Below are positions 15,574-24,797 of a stretch of DNA of 36,656 nucleotides, piece by piece. A program made the position numbers and the translations under genes. The notes under the pieces are model-generated. The model was not told where the DNA came from. It saw only the letters and a program-made list of their open reading frames with translations, and did no database searches. Source of the stretch: an uncultured Eubacteriales bacterium (GTDB lineage Bacteria; Bacillota; Clostridia; Christensenellales; Borkfalkiaceae); NCBI GenBank assembly GCA_900320065.1, contig ONQV01000005.1:17940-54595 (forward strand). The letters run 5' to 3'. Positions within the stretch are counted from its first letter, which is position 1. Each line of letters begins with the position of its first letter.

Positions 15574-16823
15574 AATTCACCGTTAAGGGCGGAAACCGCC
15601 GCGTCGGAATTATCGAACATCGAGAGTTGTTTTGTTAAACCCGTTTCGCCCGAGGCAAGCAGTCTCGGAATATCGTATTCGTTTTTACTGCCGATAAATT
15701 TGCCGCCGCAGGTAATAAAATGTATCGCTCTTTTCAGTACGACACGCAATCTTTTAAGCGCGTCGAAATCAAGTTTTGCGTGTTTTCTCGCGATAAGTAT
15801 GCGCGAAGCGGTCTTAACGCCTATCCCTGGTACGCGCAAAAGCATATCGAGCGGCGCGGAATTTATTTCGACGGGGAACATATCGAGATGCTTTACCGCC
15901 CAAGCGCATTTGGGGTCGTATTCCAAGGGAAGGTTGCCGTCTTCTCCCGTAATTTCGCCCGCGGTAAACCCGTAAAAGCGCAACAGCCAGTCCGCCTGAT
16001 AAAGTCTGTGTTCGCGTATCTTCGGCGCGGGTGTGTAGGGCAAAAGCGAAGTTTCAAAATTCGTCGGCATATAGGACGAGTAATACACCCGCTTTAATTT
16101 GTACGACGAATAAAGGTATTCGGTAAGTTTAAGTATGTGCGCGTCGCTTTCGGGCGAAGCACCTATTATCATCTGCGTGGTCTGTCCCGCGGGCAGAAAA
16201 TCGCGCCGCCTTTTAAAAGGACTTTCATAGTATTTATCGAGCGCGAGAGTTTTCATAGGTTCGACGATGGCGGGCTTGCTCTTTTGCGGCGCGAGAAGTT
16301 TAAGACTCGTTTCCGACGGCAGTTCGATATTGAAACTCATACGGTCGGCGACGAGCCCCGCCGCTTCGATAAGCGCCCTGTCGGCGTTAGGTATGCCTTT
16401 TAGATGGATATAGCCGTTAAAATGATAGTCTTTGCGCAGTTTAAGCGCGGTAAGATACAGCATTTCCATCGTATAGTCGGGGTTTTTGATTATCGCGGAA
16501 GATAAAAACAGCCCTTCTATATAATTCCGCTTGTAAAACGCCATAACGAGTTCGCATATCTCGTCGGGCGTCGCGGTCGCGCGCGGAACTTTGTTGGTGG
16601 CGCGGTTCACACAGTACTTGCAATCGTACACGCAGTCGTTCGACATAAGCATTTTAAGTAGCGAAATGCACCGCCCGTCCTGCGTGTAGGAGTGGCAGAT
16701 CCCCGCAAAACTTGCGTTGCCTATCTCGCCGAATTTGTTTTTTCTCTTCGAGCCGGAAGAAGAACACGACACGTCGTACTTTGCGCCTTCGGTCAGTATT
16801 ATAAGTTTCTTTTCGTCTATCAT
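15570..16823 (-). CDS. Radical SAM protein with helix-hairpin-helix, putative DNA modification/repair, TIGR03916 family
   Basis: A 417-residue protein. The radical-SAM cluster motif is C64-x3-C68-x2-C71 (CVYDCKYCVNRATN). Conserved cysteines C20, C43 and C52 precede it. A helix-hairpin-helix, LLRVPGIGVKTASRILIAR, lies near residues 320-345, a DNA-binding motif, followed by LKRAIHFITCGG. The architecture is that of the 'putative DNA modification/repair radical SAM protein' family. Its promoter lies at 16844-16873. It is co-transcribed with the TIGR03915 gene. The reaction is unknown; a radical-based repair or modification of DNA bases is inferred from the domains. Confidence 0.9.
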   Translation of the reverse strand: MIDEKKLIILTEGAKYDVSCSSSGSKRKNKFGEIGNASFAGICHSYTQDGRCISLLKMLMSNDCVYDCKYCVNRATNKVPRATATPDEICELVMAFYKRNYIEGLFLSSAIIKNPDYTMEMLYLTALKLRKDYHFNGYIHLKGIPNADRALIEAAGLVADRMSFNIELPSETSLKLLAPQKSKPAIVEPMKTLALDKYYESPFKRRRDFLPAGQTTQMIIGASPESDAHILKLTEYLYSSYKLKRVYYSSYMPTNFETSLLPYTPAPKIREHRLYQADWLLRFYGFTAGEITGEDGNLPLEYDPKCAWAVKHLDMFPVEINSAPLDMLLRVPGIGVKTASRILIARKHAKLDFDALKRLRVVLKRAIHFITCGGKFIGSKNEYDIPRLLASGETGLTKQLSMFDNSDAAVSALNGEL

Positions 16824-16843
16824 TTTATCACCGCTTTGAATAC

Positions 16844-16873
16844 ATTATAATACTTTCGTGCGACAAAAGTCAA
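16844..16873 (-). promoter_or_regulatory. Promoter of the radical-SAM/DNA-metabolism operon
   Basis: On the minus strand TTGACT (16873-16868) and perfect TATAAT (16849-16844), spacer 18 bases, 21 bases before the start codon. I see no SOS-box-like dyad over it. Confidence 0.78.
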
Positions 16874-16926
16874 ACAAATGTTCGGATTTTTATAAAATAA
16901 AAACGGTGAAAAAGTTTTAATAAAAG

Positions 16927-16956
16927 TTGACATAAAAACAATGCGTATTGTAAAAT
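16927..16956 (+). promoter_or_regulatory. Promoter of the PPC-domain gene
   Basis: TTGACA at 16927-16932 and TAAAAT at 16951-16956, spacer 18 bases, about 31 bases before the gene. Confidence 0.68.
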
Positions 16957-16987
16957 TAAAAAAACGGAAAAGGACGGACGCAAAATT

Positions 16988-17407
16988 ATGGAATATAAAA
17001 GATACGGTGGCGTTATCGCGCTACGGCTGGATAAGGGCGACGATATAACGGAAAGCGTTTATACAGTAGCGGAAAAAGAAGGCGTAAAGGCGGCAAAGGT
17101 GTCGGGTATAGGCGCGACGGACGATTTTACCGTCGGCGTGTTCGATATAGCGAAAAAGGAATACGAAAAATTTGTATTTAACGGCAATCACGAAATAAAC
17201 GCGCTTGACGGCAATATAACCGAAAAGGACGGAAAGCCTTATATACACTTACATATCACCGCCACGGGTAAGGGCGGCAAGGTAGTAGGCGGGCATTTAA
17301 TAAAGGGCGTTATTTCCTTAACGGGCGAAATAATCATTACGGTAACGGACGGCAAAATTACGAGAGAGTATGACGAAACTTTCGGCATCAACCGCTGGAA
17401 GTTTTAA
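16988..17407 (+). CDS. PPC/DUF296-domain protein
   Basis: A 139-residue single-domain protein with the PPC (plant and prokaryote conserved, DUF296) pattern: ALRLDKGDDITESVYTVAE at the start, VSGIGATDDFTVGVFD, then GNI, PYIHLHITA and the glycine-histidine loop GKVVGGHL. Members form trimers; some plant relatives bind AT-rich DNA, but bacterial ones mostly have no tested function. AGGACG precedes ATG 16988. It is monocistronic. Confidence 0.9.
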   Translation: MEYKRYGGVIALRLDKGDDITESVYTVAEKEGVKAAKVSGIGATDDFTVGVFDIAKKEYEKFVFNGNHEINALDGNITEKDGKPYIHLHITATGKGGKVVGGHLIKGVISLTGEIIITVTDGKITREYDETFGINRWKF

Positions 17408-17432
17408 AAAGGTTTTTTGTAAATAATTTTCA

Positions 17433-17475
17433 CCCGCGACTTTTCGTCGCGGGCGAACCGTTTTTATTTTTTATT
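17433..17475 (+). terminator. Intrinsic terminator of the PPC gene
   Basis: An 8-bp stem, CCCGCGAC (17433-17440) against GTCGCGGG (17446-17453), with loop TTTTC, then a long T-rich tract after seven bases. Confidence 0.72.
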
Positions 17476-17488
17476 ATTTTAACATAAG

Positions 17489-19285
17489 TTATAAGGTATT
17501 ATAATAATATTTTATTTTTTCAGCCATAAGTTTTCTTCTTAAAGATAAAAACTCTTCATAATCTGAAAATTGCATATTAATTACATTGTTTGGAATTGCA
17601 TTTTCTTGCAAGTTAGTTAATAAATCATTTTTATCATCTATACACCCAAAAACTTTTTCACCACCATTTACTTGGTTAATTATTTTATTAAAATAAATAT
17701 TTGGAGATAAATTGCTAATTGCTATATTAATTTCTTGTTGTAAATATATGTAATTTGCGATTTGATTGTATTGTTGTGTATCCTTATAACCAGATTTAAT
17801 TAAGTAGTCTTTTGGGAAAATATGGTGTATGTCACCCCGTTGTTCTACTAATTCTCTAACGGTCATATTTTTAGATAAAAAAGCCCTATTGCCAGATTTA
17901 ATTTGGCTAACAACAAACATTCGCCAATATGGACTGCTTGTAACGGAAGTGTTAAATTTGTCAACTAAAATTTTGTTCCAATATGCATCTGATAATTCAG
18001 CATCTGCTTGATCTTTAATATAGTTAGGAATATCGTTTGATTGACTTAATTTTTTTACATCAAAATCAAATCGCGATTCGGGAGATCCAGAATATCGTTC
18101 TGTTAAAATTGAGTACACAATCCATCTTCTAACACTATCTTCTATTATATAAGCATCATAATTTCTTTCTTTCATTAAAAGATACAAGATATATCCAAAG
18201 TTTAATATATTTTGAGACCCTATTAAACTTTCATTGATGATACCAGTAGATTTAACTATCATAATATATCTTTTATAATTAGTTTCTTGGATAAAATCTT
18301 TTACGCCGTCATAAAGCAAATTAAAACTCTTTTCAATAATATCTTGTCTATATTCTCTTGAATTAAAGTCTCTGCCGGAAAGAAGATTAACCAAGTCTTG
18401 CAATTTTCCTCGTTTGAATTTATAGGTAAAAGATACGCGTAAAATATCTACATAACTTGGTTTATAAAGATTGTCTTGATATTTACTTGCCCACATAATT
18501 TTACTGAAAATTTCTTTATTGCAAAATTCAGTATCAAACGATTTTATGGATGCATAATCTTGGGGTGTTTGTAAGAAATGTGAAAAATAATCTATGACTT
18601 TTCGAATGTCGTTGCCAAAGAACTCTTCATTAACGCTAATTTTTGACAATGCAAAATCCGCCTGTGAAAGGGGCACACCTTTTGAATTAATTCTAACGAA
18701 TATTTCTGTAACTGTATCAATATTAATTTTTGACGATAATTCAATTCTTCCTATACGAGAATTTAAAATATCGTTAATTTTATCAACTCTGTTAATTACA
18801 TCATTTGACGGCAATCCAGAAGCCTTTGAGTAGTCAAGACAAAATTGAACTTTATCGTTTAACTTGTTATTTATAAAATCCGCTATATCATAAATCCATT
18901 CATTACTTTTTTCGTGAGCGGGGGTTGCAACTGCAAATGTTTCAAGTTTTGGATTAAAGGCTATTTTGATTCTCTTTTTCTTATATTCGGAATTTAAAAC
19001 TTCATTGCCACGGATAGCCGCAGAAAGAGCCGTAATTCTTTGTTGTCCGTCAATTAGAATTTGTCGTCCTTCGGATAATCTACCGTCTTTTAATTTGACA
19101 TCAGGATTTTTCCACGTTATAATATAGCCGACAGGATAACCTTTATATAAGGAATCAATTAAATCCCTTACTTTGGTTGCATCCCATACGAAAGGACGCT
19201 GAATTTCAGGAATTGCTATTGATCCATCATCGATATAACTTAATAACGTATTAATTTGGATGCTGTTTACTTCAAAATTACTCAT
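17489..19285 (-). CDS. DUF262/GmrSD-like protein with C-terminal HNH-type nuclease motif
   Basis: A 598-residue protein. The N-terminal DUF262 (ParB/sulfiredoxin-like) domain shows IPEIQRPFVWDATKVRDLID (from residue 25), YPVGYIITWK and ILIDGQQRITAL (DGQQR at 79-83), residues that bind and hydrolyse nucleotides in GmrS. The C-terminal part has GDIHHIFPKDYL (H487-H488) and the downstream asparagine-rich IANYIYLQQEIN, an HNH/DUF1524-like nuclease signature. Such single-chain proteins are linked with restriction of modified phage DNA. The gene is strongly AT-rich with different codon use from both neighbours and has no partner gene next to it, so it looks horizontally acquired. Phage defence is inferred. 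Confidence 0.88.
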   Translation of the reverse strand: MSNFEVNSIQINTLLSYIDDGSIAIPEIQRPFVWDATKVRDLIDSLYKGYPVGYIITWKNPDVKLKDGRLSEGRQILIDGQQRITALSAAIRGNEVLNSEYKKKRIKIAFNPKLETFAVATPAHEKSNEWIYDIADFINNKLNDKVQFCLDYSKASGLPSNDVINRVDKINDILNSRIGRIELSSKINIDTVTEIFVRINSKGVPLSQADFALSKISVNEEFFGNDIRKVIDYFSHFLQTPQDYASIKSFDTEFCNKEIFSKIMWASKYQDNLYKPSYVDILRVSFTYKFKRGKLQDLVNLLSGRDFNSREYRQDIIEKSFNLLYDGVKDFIQETNYKRYIMIVKSTGIINESLIGSQNILNFGYILYLLMKERNYDAYIIEDSVRRWIVYSILTERYSGSPESRFDFDVKKLSQSNDIPNYIKDQADAELSDAYWNKILVDKFNTSVTSSPYWRMFVVSQIKSGNRAFLSKNMTVRELVEQRGDIHHIFPKDYLIKSGYKDTQQYNQIANYIYLQQEINIAISNLSPNIYFNKIINQVNGGEKVFGCIDDKNDLLTNLQENAIPNNVINMQFSDYEEFLSLRRKLMAEKIKYYYNTL

Positions 19286-19313
19286 ATAAGTCTCTAAAAA
19301 TGTTATTTTACAT

Positions 19314-19342
19314 ATTTTAACATTATTTTATAATATTTACAA
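19314..19342 (-). promoter_or_regulatory. Possible promoter of the DUF262 gene
   Basis: On the minus strand TTGTAA (19342-19337) and TAAAAT (19319-19314), spacer 17. The whole stretch is very AT-rich, so chance matches are easy. Confidence 0.4.
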
Positions 19343-19401
19343 CATTTTTTTGAGTTTTAATTTTTTAAAAATAAAAATTGTCCGCGCCGCCGTTCATAAT
19401 T

Positions 19402-20118
19402 TTATTCTTTCGGTATAAAATTTTCAAAGATAATGTTTTTAACGAAGGGCGGAAGAGTGTTCCGCTCTTTTTCGTTCGTTACAGTCCACGCGATAACGGG
19501 CGTTTTTTTCGCTTTTCTTTTTACGAATTTTAAACCTTCTTTATTGTAACTTATAAAATCGGGCTTTATCATAAAGTTAAACGAAAGGTGTTTTAACACG
19601 AAATTCGTTATTCTTCCGCGTTCTTTTTCGTGCGTGCCGAGTATCCCGCAGATAATATTTGGCGCAAGTTTTCTCACCCTTTTGATATAGAACGGGTTAA
19701 AGGATTGCACCGCGAATTCGCCGTCGTAAGTCTTTAAAATTTTGGCCGCCGCGTCCACGATAAAATCGTTCGGCTGGTCTTTTATTTCGATTAAAAGGGG
19801 GCTTTTGCCGCGGCAAATATCCAAAACTTCTTTTAAGGTCGGTATTTTTTCCGTCGTGCCTTTTAAATTAAGCGCTTTAAGTTCCGCAAGGCTTTTATCG
19901 GTTATTTTACCTTTTTCGCCCGTCATACGGGAAAGGGTTTCGTCGTGAAAACACACTATTTCCCCGTCGGTCGTTAAAAACAAATCTATTTCAATGGGAT
20001 AGCCCTTTTCCGTAGCCAGTTTATAGGCGGTCAGGGAATTTTCCGCTATTTCGCCGCCCCAAAGTCCGCGGTGGGCGATAGGACGGGTAAAAAGCCAAAA
20101 GTCGTTCGGGATTGCCAT
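19402..20118 (-). CDS. Glycerophosphodiester phosphodiesterase
   Basis: A 238-residue GDPD/UgpQ-type TIM barrel: IAHRGLWGGEIAENSLTAYK (HRG and EN.. motifs), EIDLFLTTDGEIVCFHDETL with the E-x-D metal pair and catalytic HD, and later LIEIKDQ and AVQSFNPFYIKRVRK. It cleaves glycerophosphodiesters to sn-glycerol-3-phosphate and an alcohol. I chose ATG 20118 rather than 20139 because AGGAGA lies 6 bases before it. No signal peptide is seen, so it is cytoplasmic. It is divergent from lepA. Confidence 0.93.
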   Translation of the reverse strand: MAIPNDFWLFTRPIAHRGLWGGEIAENSLTAYKLATEKGYPIEIDLFLTTDGEIVCFHDETLSRMTGEKGKITDKSLAELKALNLKGTTEKIPTLKEVLDICRGKSPLLIEIKDQPNDFIVDAAAKILKTYDGEFAVQSFNPFYIKRVRKLAPNIICGILGTHEKERGRITNFVLKHLSFNFMIKPDFISYNKEGLKFVKRKAKKTPVIAWTVTNEKERNTLPPFVKNIIFENFIPKE

Positions 20119-20211
20119 ATAATTTCTCCTGTAAATCAAATCGCTTGCAAAAATCCGATAAATAATATATACTTGTTTTATATTTAAAATTATAAAGTAA
20201 TCGGGGATACA

Positions 20212-22026
20212 ATGTCAACGACGGAACAGAAAAATATTCGCAATTTTTGTATAGTGGCGCATATCGACCACGGCAAAAGCACCCTTGCCGACCGCTTAAT
20301 GGAAATGACGGGGCAGGTGTCCGAGCGCGAAAGCAAAGAACAGTTACTTGATTCTATGGATTTAGAGCGGGAGCGCGGGATAACCATTAAACTCACGCCC
20401 GTCCGTATGTTCTACAAGGCGAAAGACGGCATAGAATACGTTTTTAATCTGATAGACACCCCCGGGCACGTGGACTTTTCCTACGAAGTTTCCCGTTCCT
20501 TAAAAGCGTGCGAAGGTGCGATTTTAATCGTGGACGCAACGCAGGGCGTTCAGGCGCAGACCTTGGCGAACGCCTATCTTGCGATAGACAACGACCTTGA
20601 AATAATGCCCGTTATAAACAAAATGGATTTAGCGTCCGCCCGCCCCGACGAAGCGGCGGCGGAGATAGAAAACATTTTGGGCGTGGACGCGTCGGACGCG
20701 CCGCGTATTTCCGCCAAAAGCGGGCTTAACGTAGGGGAAGTTTTAGAACAGATCGTAACTAAAATCCCCGCGCCGAAAGGCGATAGAAATGCGCCGCTTA
20801 AAGCACTTATTTTCGACAGTTTTTACGATAACTTTAAGGGCGTCATCTGTTTCGTAAGAATAGTTGACGGTACGGTCAAAGTCGGTACGGAAATAAAGAC
20901 CTTTATGTCGGACAAGCAGTTTACCGTAACCGAAGTGGGCGTATTCGCGCCGAAAATGCTCCCGCAGGATAGCCTTTCGGCGGGCGAAGTCGGCTATATC
21001 GCGGCGAGCGTTAAGAGTATAGAAGACACGCAAGTCGGCGACACGATAACGGAAGTTTCGCACCCCGCGGATAAGCCGCTTGCGGGCTATAAAAAGGCGC
21101 TTCCGATGGTCTTTTCTGGCGTGTTCCCACTTGACGGCAGCAAGTATAACGACCTTAAAGACGCACTCTTAAAATTAAAGTTGAACGACGCCGCGCTGTC
21201 CATCGAACCCGACAATTCGGTGGCTTTGGGTTTCGGTTTCCGTTGCGGATTTTTGGGGCTACTGCATATGGACGTTATTCAGGAACGCATAGAGCGGGAA
21301 TTCGACTTGGAGATAATCACCACCGCCCCTTCGGTTTCTTATAAAGTGTATAAGACCGACGGCACGATGTTAGTCGTTGAAAACCCGACGCATTTGCCCC
21401 CGACGACCGAGATAGCCTATATGGAAGAGCCGGTAATTTCGGCAAGTATTTTCACACCGCCGGATTACGTCGGACCTATTATGGAACTCTGTCAGCAAAA
21501 GCGCGGGGTGTACAAGGATATGACCTATCTCGATAAAACGCGGGTGGAAATGAAATATACGTTGCCGCTTAACGAGATAATTTACGACTTTTTCGATAGT
21601 CTTAAATCCCGCACAAAAGGTTACGCGTCTTTCGATTACGAGATAGCGGGTTATCAGAAGAGCGAACTCGTAAAACTCGATATGCTACTTAACGGCGAAG
21701 TGTGCGACGCGCTTTCTATTATAGTGCATAAGGACAAGGCATACGAACGGGGTAGGCAAATCGCCGAAAAATTAAAGGATATAATCCCAAGACAGATGTT
21801 TGAAATTCCTATTCAGGCGGCGGTCGGCGGCAAGATAATAGCGCGCGAAACGGTTAAAGCGTACAGAAAAGACGTTCTCGCCAAGTGTTACGGCGGCGAC
21901 GTAACGCGAAAGAAAAAACTTCTCGAAAAGCAGAAGGAAGGCAAGAAAAAGATGCGCAGTATAGGCACGGTGGAAATACCTTCCGAAGCGTTTATTTCTA
22001 TTCTTAAAACCGATAACGATAAATAG
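20212..22026 (+). CDS. lepA: Elongation factor 4 (LepA)
   Basis: A 604-residue translational GTPase. G1 is [14 protein letters not shown], switch 2 has [16 protein letters not shown]4 is NKMDLASA and the SAKSGLNV block gives G5. The LepA-specific C-terminal domain is visible, with [20 protein letters not shown] and [17 protein letters not shown]. It acts as a back-translocase or ribosome biogenesis factor. A GGGGAT sequence lies close to ATG 20212. It is followed by cstA after 30 bases. Confidence 0.98.
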   Translation: MSTTEQKNIRNFCIVAHIDHGKSTLADRLMEMTGQVSERESKEQLLDSMDLERERGITIKLTPVRMFYKAKDGIEYVFNLIDTPGHVDFSYEVSRSLKACEGAILIVDATQGVQAQTLANAYLAIDNDLEIMPVINKMDLASARPDEAAAEIENILGVDASDAPRISAKSGLNVGEVLEQIVTKIPAPKGDRNAPLKALIFDSFYDNFKGVICFVRIVDGTVKVGTEIKTFMSDKQFTVTEVGVFAPKMLPQDSLSAGEVGYIAASVKSIEDTQVGDTITEVSHPADKPLAGYKKALPMVFSGVFPLDGSKYNDLKDALLKLKLNDAALSIEPDNSVALGFGFRCGFLGLLHMDVIQERIEREFDLEIITTAPSVSYKVYKTDGTMLVVENPTHLPPTTEIAYMEEPVISASIFTPPDYVGPIMELCQQKRGVYKDMTYLDKTRVEMKYTLPLNEIIYDFFDSLKSRTKGYASFDYEIAGYQKSELVKLDMLLNGEVCDALSIIVHKDKAYERGRQIAEKLKDIIPRQMFEIPIQAAVGGKIIARETVKAYRKDVLAKCYGGDVTRKKKLLEKQKEGKKKMRSIGTVEIPSEAFISILKTDNDK

Positions 22027-22056
22027 ATAATTAAAATTAAGACAAGGCGATTAATA

Positions 22057-23544
22057 ATGATTTCTTTACTGATTGCTTTCGCCGTGTTGGCGATAGGATA
22101 TATAACTTATAGCAGGATTACGGAAAAGATATTCGCACCCGACGGCAGGAAAACACCTGCCGTCGCCGTTAACGACGGTGTGGACTGCGTGCCTATTAAG
22201 GCTTGGAAGTCTTTTTTGATACAACTTTTGAATATAGCGGGCACAGGACCTATTTTCGGCGCGCTTATGGGTGCGGTATTCGGACCGATAGTCTTTTTAT
22301 GGATCGTTTTAGGCGCAATTCTCGGCGGTGCGGTGCACGACTATATGTCGGGTATGATAAGCGAGCGGAACGGCGGTTCGTCTATCGCCGAAATTTCCGG
22401 CACGTATCTCGGCAGAACCGTTAAATGGGTTATGCGCGTATTTTCCGTCGTGTTGTTGGTGCTTTGCGGGGTTGTATTCGTTACGAGTCCCGCAGCGCTA
22501 CTTGATAAACTCGTGCCCGTAAGTTGGATGAACGGTACGTTTTGGGCAGTCGTTATTTTAATTTATTATCTTACCGCAACTCTTTTGCCGATAGATAAAC
22601 TTATCGGCAAACTGTATCCCGTTTTCGGCGTTTTGCTTATCGTAATGGCGCTTGCGGTGCTTGGCGGAACGATCTTTTCCGGCGGGAAATTCATTATTCC
22701 CGAACTGTCGCTTAAAAACCTGCATCCCGACGGAACGCCCGTTTGGCCGTATATGTTTATTACGGTCGCTTGTGGCGCGGTGTCGGGATTTCACGCGACG
22801 CAGTCGCCTATGGTCGCTAAGTGCATAAGAACGGAAAAAGAAGGCAGAAAGATTTTTTACGGAGCGATGATAAGCGAATCGGTTATAGCCCTTATATGGG
22901 CAGCCGCCGGCGTGGCGTTTTACGGTTCTACGCAACTTTTAAACGCGGCGCTTAAAGACGGCGCGTCAAGCGTCGTGTACGAAATATCTACGGGCACGCT
23001 TGGAACGGTCGGCGCGGTACTTGCCGTCGCGGGCGTGGTTATATGTCCTATCACTTCGGGCGATACGGCGTTTCGTAGCGCGCGGCTTATTCTCGGCGAA
23101 ACTTTCCGTCTTAACCAAAAAAGCATTAAAAACCGCCTTATAATAACGTTGCCGCTTTTGGGAATAGGCGGACTTTTAACTTGGTTCGCAATTTCAAACG
23201 ACAACGGCTTTCAGATAGTGTGGCGGTACTTTTCTTGGAGCAATCAGACGCTTGCCGCCGTTACCCTTTGGGTCGCGTCCGTATATCTTTTGAAACAGGG
23301 GAAATATAAATTCGGTTCTTTAATCACGGCGTTGCCCGCAACGTTTATGACCGCGGTTACCGTGTCGTATATCTTTACGGCGCAAGAAGGGTTTAAAGTG
23401 CCGTATCTTATTTCCTGTATTATCGGCGGCGCTTTTGCACTAATGCTTTTCGGTATATACGTTTTTGCTTTGGTAAAATTTCGGATATTGTCCCGCAAAA
23501 CGGAAGCGGATAAACTTACGTCGCAAACCGATAACGATAAATAA
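22057..23544 (+). CDS. cstA: CstA-family carbon starvation/pyruvate or peptide transporter
   Basis: A 495-residue membrane protein with about 13 hydrophobic helices. It carries CstA signatures: NIAGTGPIFGALMGAVFGP, HDYMSGMISERNGGSSIAEI and SGFHATQSPMVAKCIRTE. The length is that of the short clostridial form, without the long C-terminal extension of E. coli CstA (about 700 residues). Family members import pyruvate or peptides in starving cells. It sits between lepA and hemW, which are usually adjacent in Firmicutes. A 10+10-base inverted repeat lies in the coding sequence at 22140-22165. Confidence 0.92.
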   Translation: MISLLIAFAVLAIGYITYSRITEKIFAPDGRKTPAVAVNDGVDCVPIKAWKSFLIQLLNIAGTGPIFGALMGAVFGPIVFLWIVLGAILGGAVHDYMSGMISERNGGSSIAEISGTYLGRTVKWVMRVFSVVLLVLCGVVFVTSPAALLDKLVPVSWMNGTFWAVVILIYYLTATLLPIDKLIGKLYPVFGVLLIVMALAVLGGTIFSGGKFIIPELSLKNLHPDGTPVWPYMFITVACGAVSGFHATQSPMVAKCIRTEKEGRKIFYGAMISESVIALIWAAAGVAFYGSTQLLNAALKDGASSVVYEISTGTLGTVGAVLAVAGVVICPITSGDTAFRSARLILGETFRLNQKSIKNRLIITLPLLGIGGLLTWFAISNDNGFQIVWRYFSWSNQTLAAVTLWVASVYLLKQGKYKFGSLITALPATFMTAVTVSYIFTAQEGFKVPYLISCIIGGAFALMLFGIYVFALVKFRILSRKTEADKLTSQTDNDK

Positions 23545-23556
23545 AGTGGAGTTAGT

Positions 23557-24666
23557 ATGGCGGGGATTTACGTTCATATTCCTTTTTGTAAGAGTAAATG
23601 CACTTATTGCGACTTTGCGTCTTTCCCGAACGAGATAAATAAGACGGAAAGTTATTTTGCCTGTCTTTACCGCGAAACCAAGGGCAGGGGCTTACAGTTA
23701 AAAGGTAAAAAATTCGATACGGTGTATATCGGCGGGGGAACGCCGTCCATCGTTCCCGCAAAGTTTATCGCGGGCGAGATAAAGCAAATAAAACAATGTT
23801 TTGACCTTTCGGATAATGCGGAAATAACCATCGAGATAAACCCTGCGACGTTAGACGAAGAAAAGGTCAAAACATATAAAGCCGCGGGGATAAACCGCTT
23901 TTCGATAGGACTTCAATCGGGCTTTGACGAAGAACTTAAAAGGCTTAATCGAATACATACCGCGAAAGATTTTTTACTTACCTGTAAACTGTTGAAAGGC
24001 GAAAACATCAGCGCGGACATTTTAATCGGGCTATGGGACCAAAAGGCGGAAGACGTTAAAAAGACCGTTGACCTTGCCGTTGCGGGCGGCGCACGCCATA
24101 TTTCTATGTACGCCTTAACGCCCGAAGTGGGAACGCCCATTTACACCGATTACTTAAACGGCGAACTACTTTCCGACGACGAAACGGCGGATATTTACGA
24201 CGAGATACGGGCGTACTTAAAAGAAAAGGGATTTTACCGCTACGAAGTAAGTAATTTCGCCCAAAAAGGCTACGAAAGCCGCCATAACTTAAATTACTGG
24301 AAGCGCGGGGAATATATAGGGTTGGGTGTTGCCGCCGCGTCTTTTATAGACGGCAGAAGATTTACTAACACTTATTCAATAGACGAGTACTGTAATGATA
24401 TAATCTTTAACCGTCCCGCGGAAGCAAGCAGCACGGTGATAGAAGGTAAGGACAATAATTTCGAGTATATAATGCTTGCCCTTCGCACGACGGCAGGCAT
24501 AGACGTTAAAGAGTACGAAAAGACTTTCGGAACTAGTATATTTAAAGATTACGAAAAGGCGATAAAGAAGAACGCAAAGTTTTTGGATATTTCGGAAACC
24601 AAAATAGCGGTAAAAGACGAGTATTTATACGTCGAAAACGGAATACTTACCGACTTTATGGAATAA
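23557..24666 (+). CDS. hemW: Radical SAM family heme chaperone HemW
   Basis: A 369-residue HemN-like protein. The cluster motif at the N-terminus is C11-x3-C15-x2-C18 in HIPFCKSKCTYCDFASF. Other signatures are YIGGGTPSIVP, EINPATLDEEK, INRFSIGLQSG and MYALTPEVGTPIY, then RYEVSNFAQKGYESRHNLNYW, which marks HemW rather than HemN. It is a heme-binding chaperone, often wrongly named coproporphyrinogen oxidase. GTGGAG precedes ATG 23557 by 9 bases. It is 12 bases after cstA; the hrcA gene usual after it is not in the window. Confidence 0.93.
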   Translation: MAGIYVHIPFCKSKCTYCDFASFPNEINKTESYFACLYRETKGRGLQLKGKKFDTVYIGGGTPSIVPAKFIAGEIKQIKQCFDLSDNAEITIEINPATLDEEKVKTYKAAGINRFSIGLQSGFDEELKRLNRIHTAKDFLLTCKLLKGENISADILIGLWDQKAEDVKKTVDLAVAGGARHISMYALTPEVGTPIYTDYLNGELLSDDETADIYDEIRAYLKEKGFYRYEVSNFAQKGYESRHNLNYWKRGEYIGLGVAAASFIDGRRFTNTYSIDEYCNDIIFNRPAEASSTVIEGKDNNFEYIMLALRTTAGIDVKEYEKTFGTSIFKDYEKAIKKNAKFLDISETKIAVKDEYLYVENGILTDFME

Positions 24667-24681
24667 AGAATTAAAAATATA

Positions 24682-24718
24682 GAAACGCCCCCGCGGATAA
24701 AATCCGCGGGGGCGTTTC
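24682..24718 (+). terminator. Long GC-rich hairpin after hemW
   Basis: A perfect 17-bp stem, 24682-24698 against 24702-24718, with a 3-base loop, 15 bases after hemW. A following T-tract is lacking (only three T's, inside the stem), so it may act as a weak or factor-dependent terminator or 3' end protection. Confidence 0.6.
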
Positions 24719-24797
24719 GGCAAAATAAAGCAATATCTTTTAAAATCCTTTTTAAAAACTTTTTGCCGCCGTGTTATGCTGATTAAGGGTGGCGGGG

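Noticed and set aside
17489..19285. A two-gene GmrS/GmrD restriction system
   Set aside because: Only one gene is present and both domain signatures lie in its single chain.
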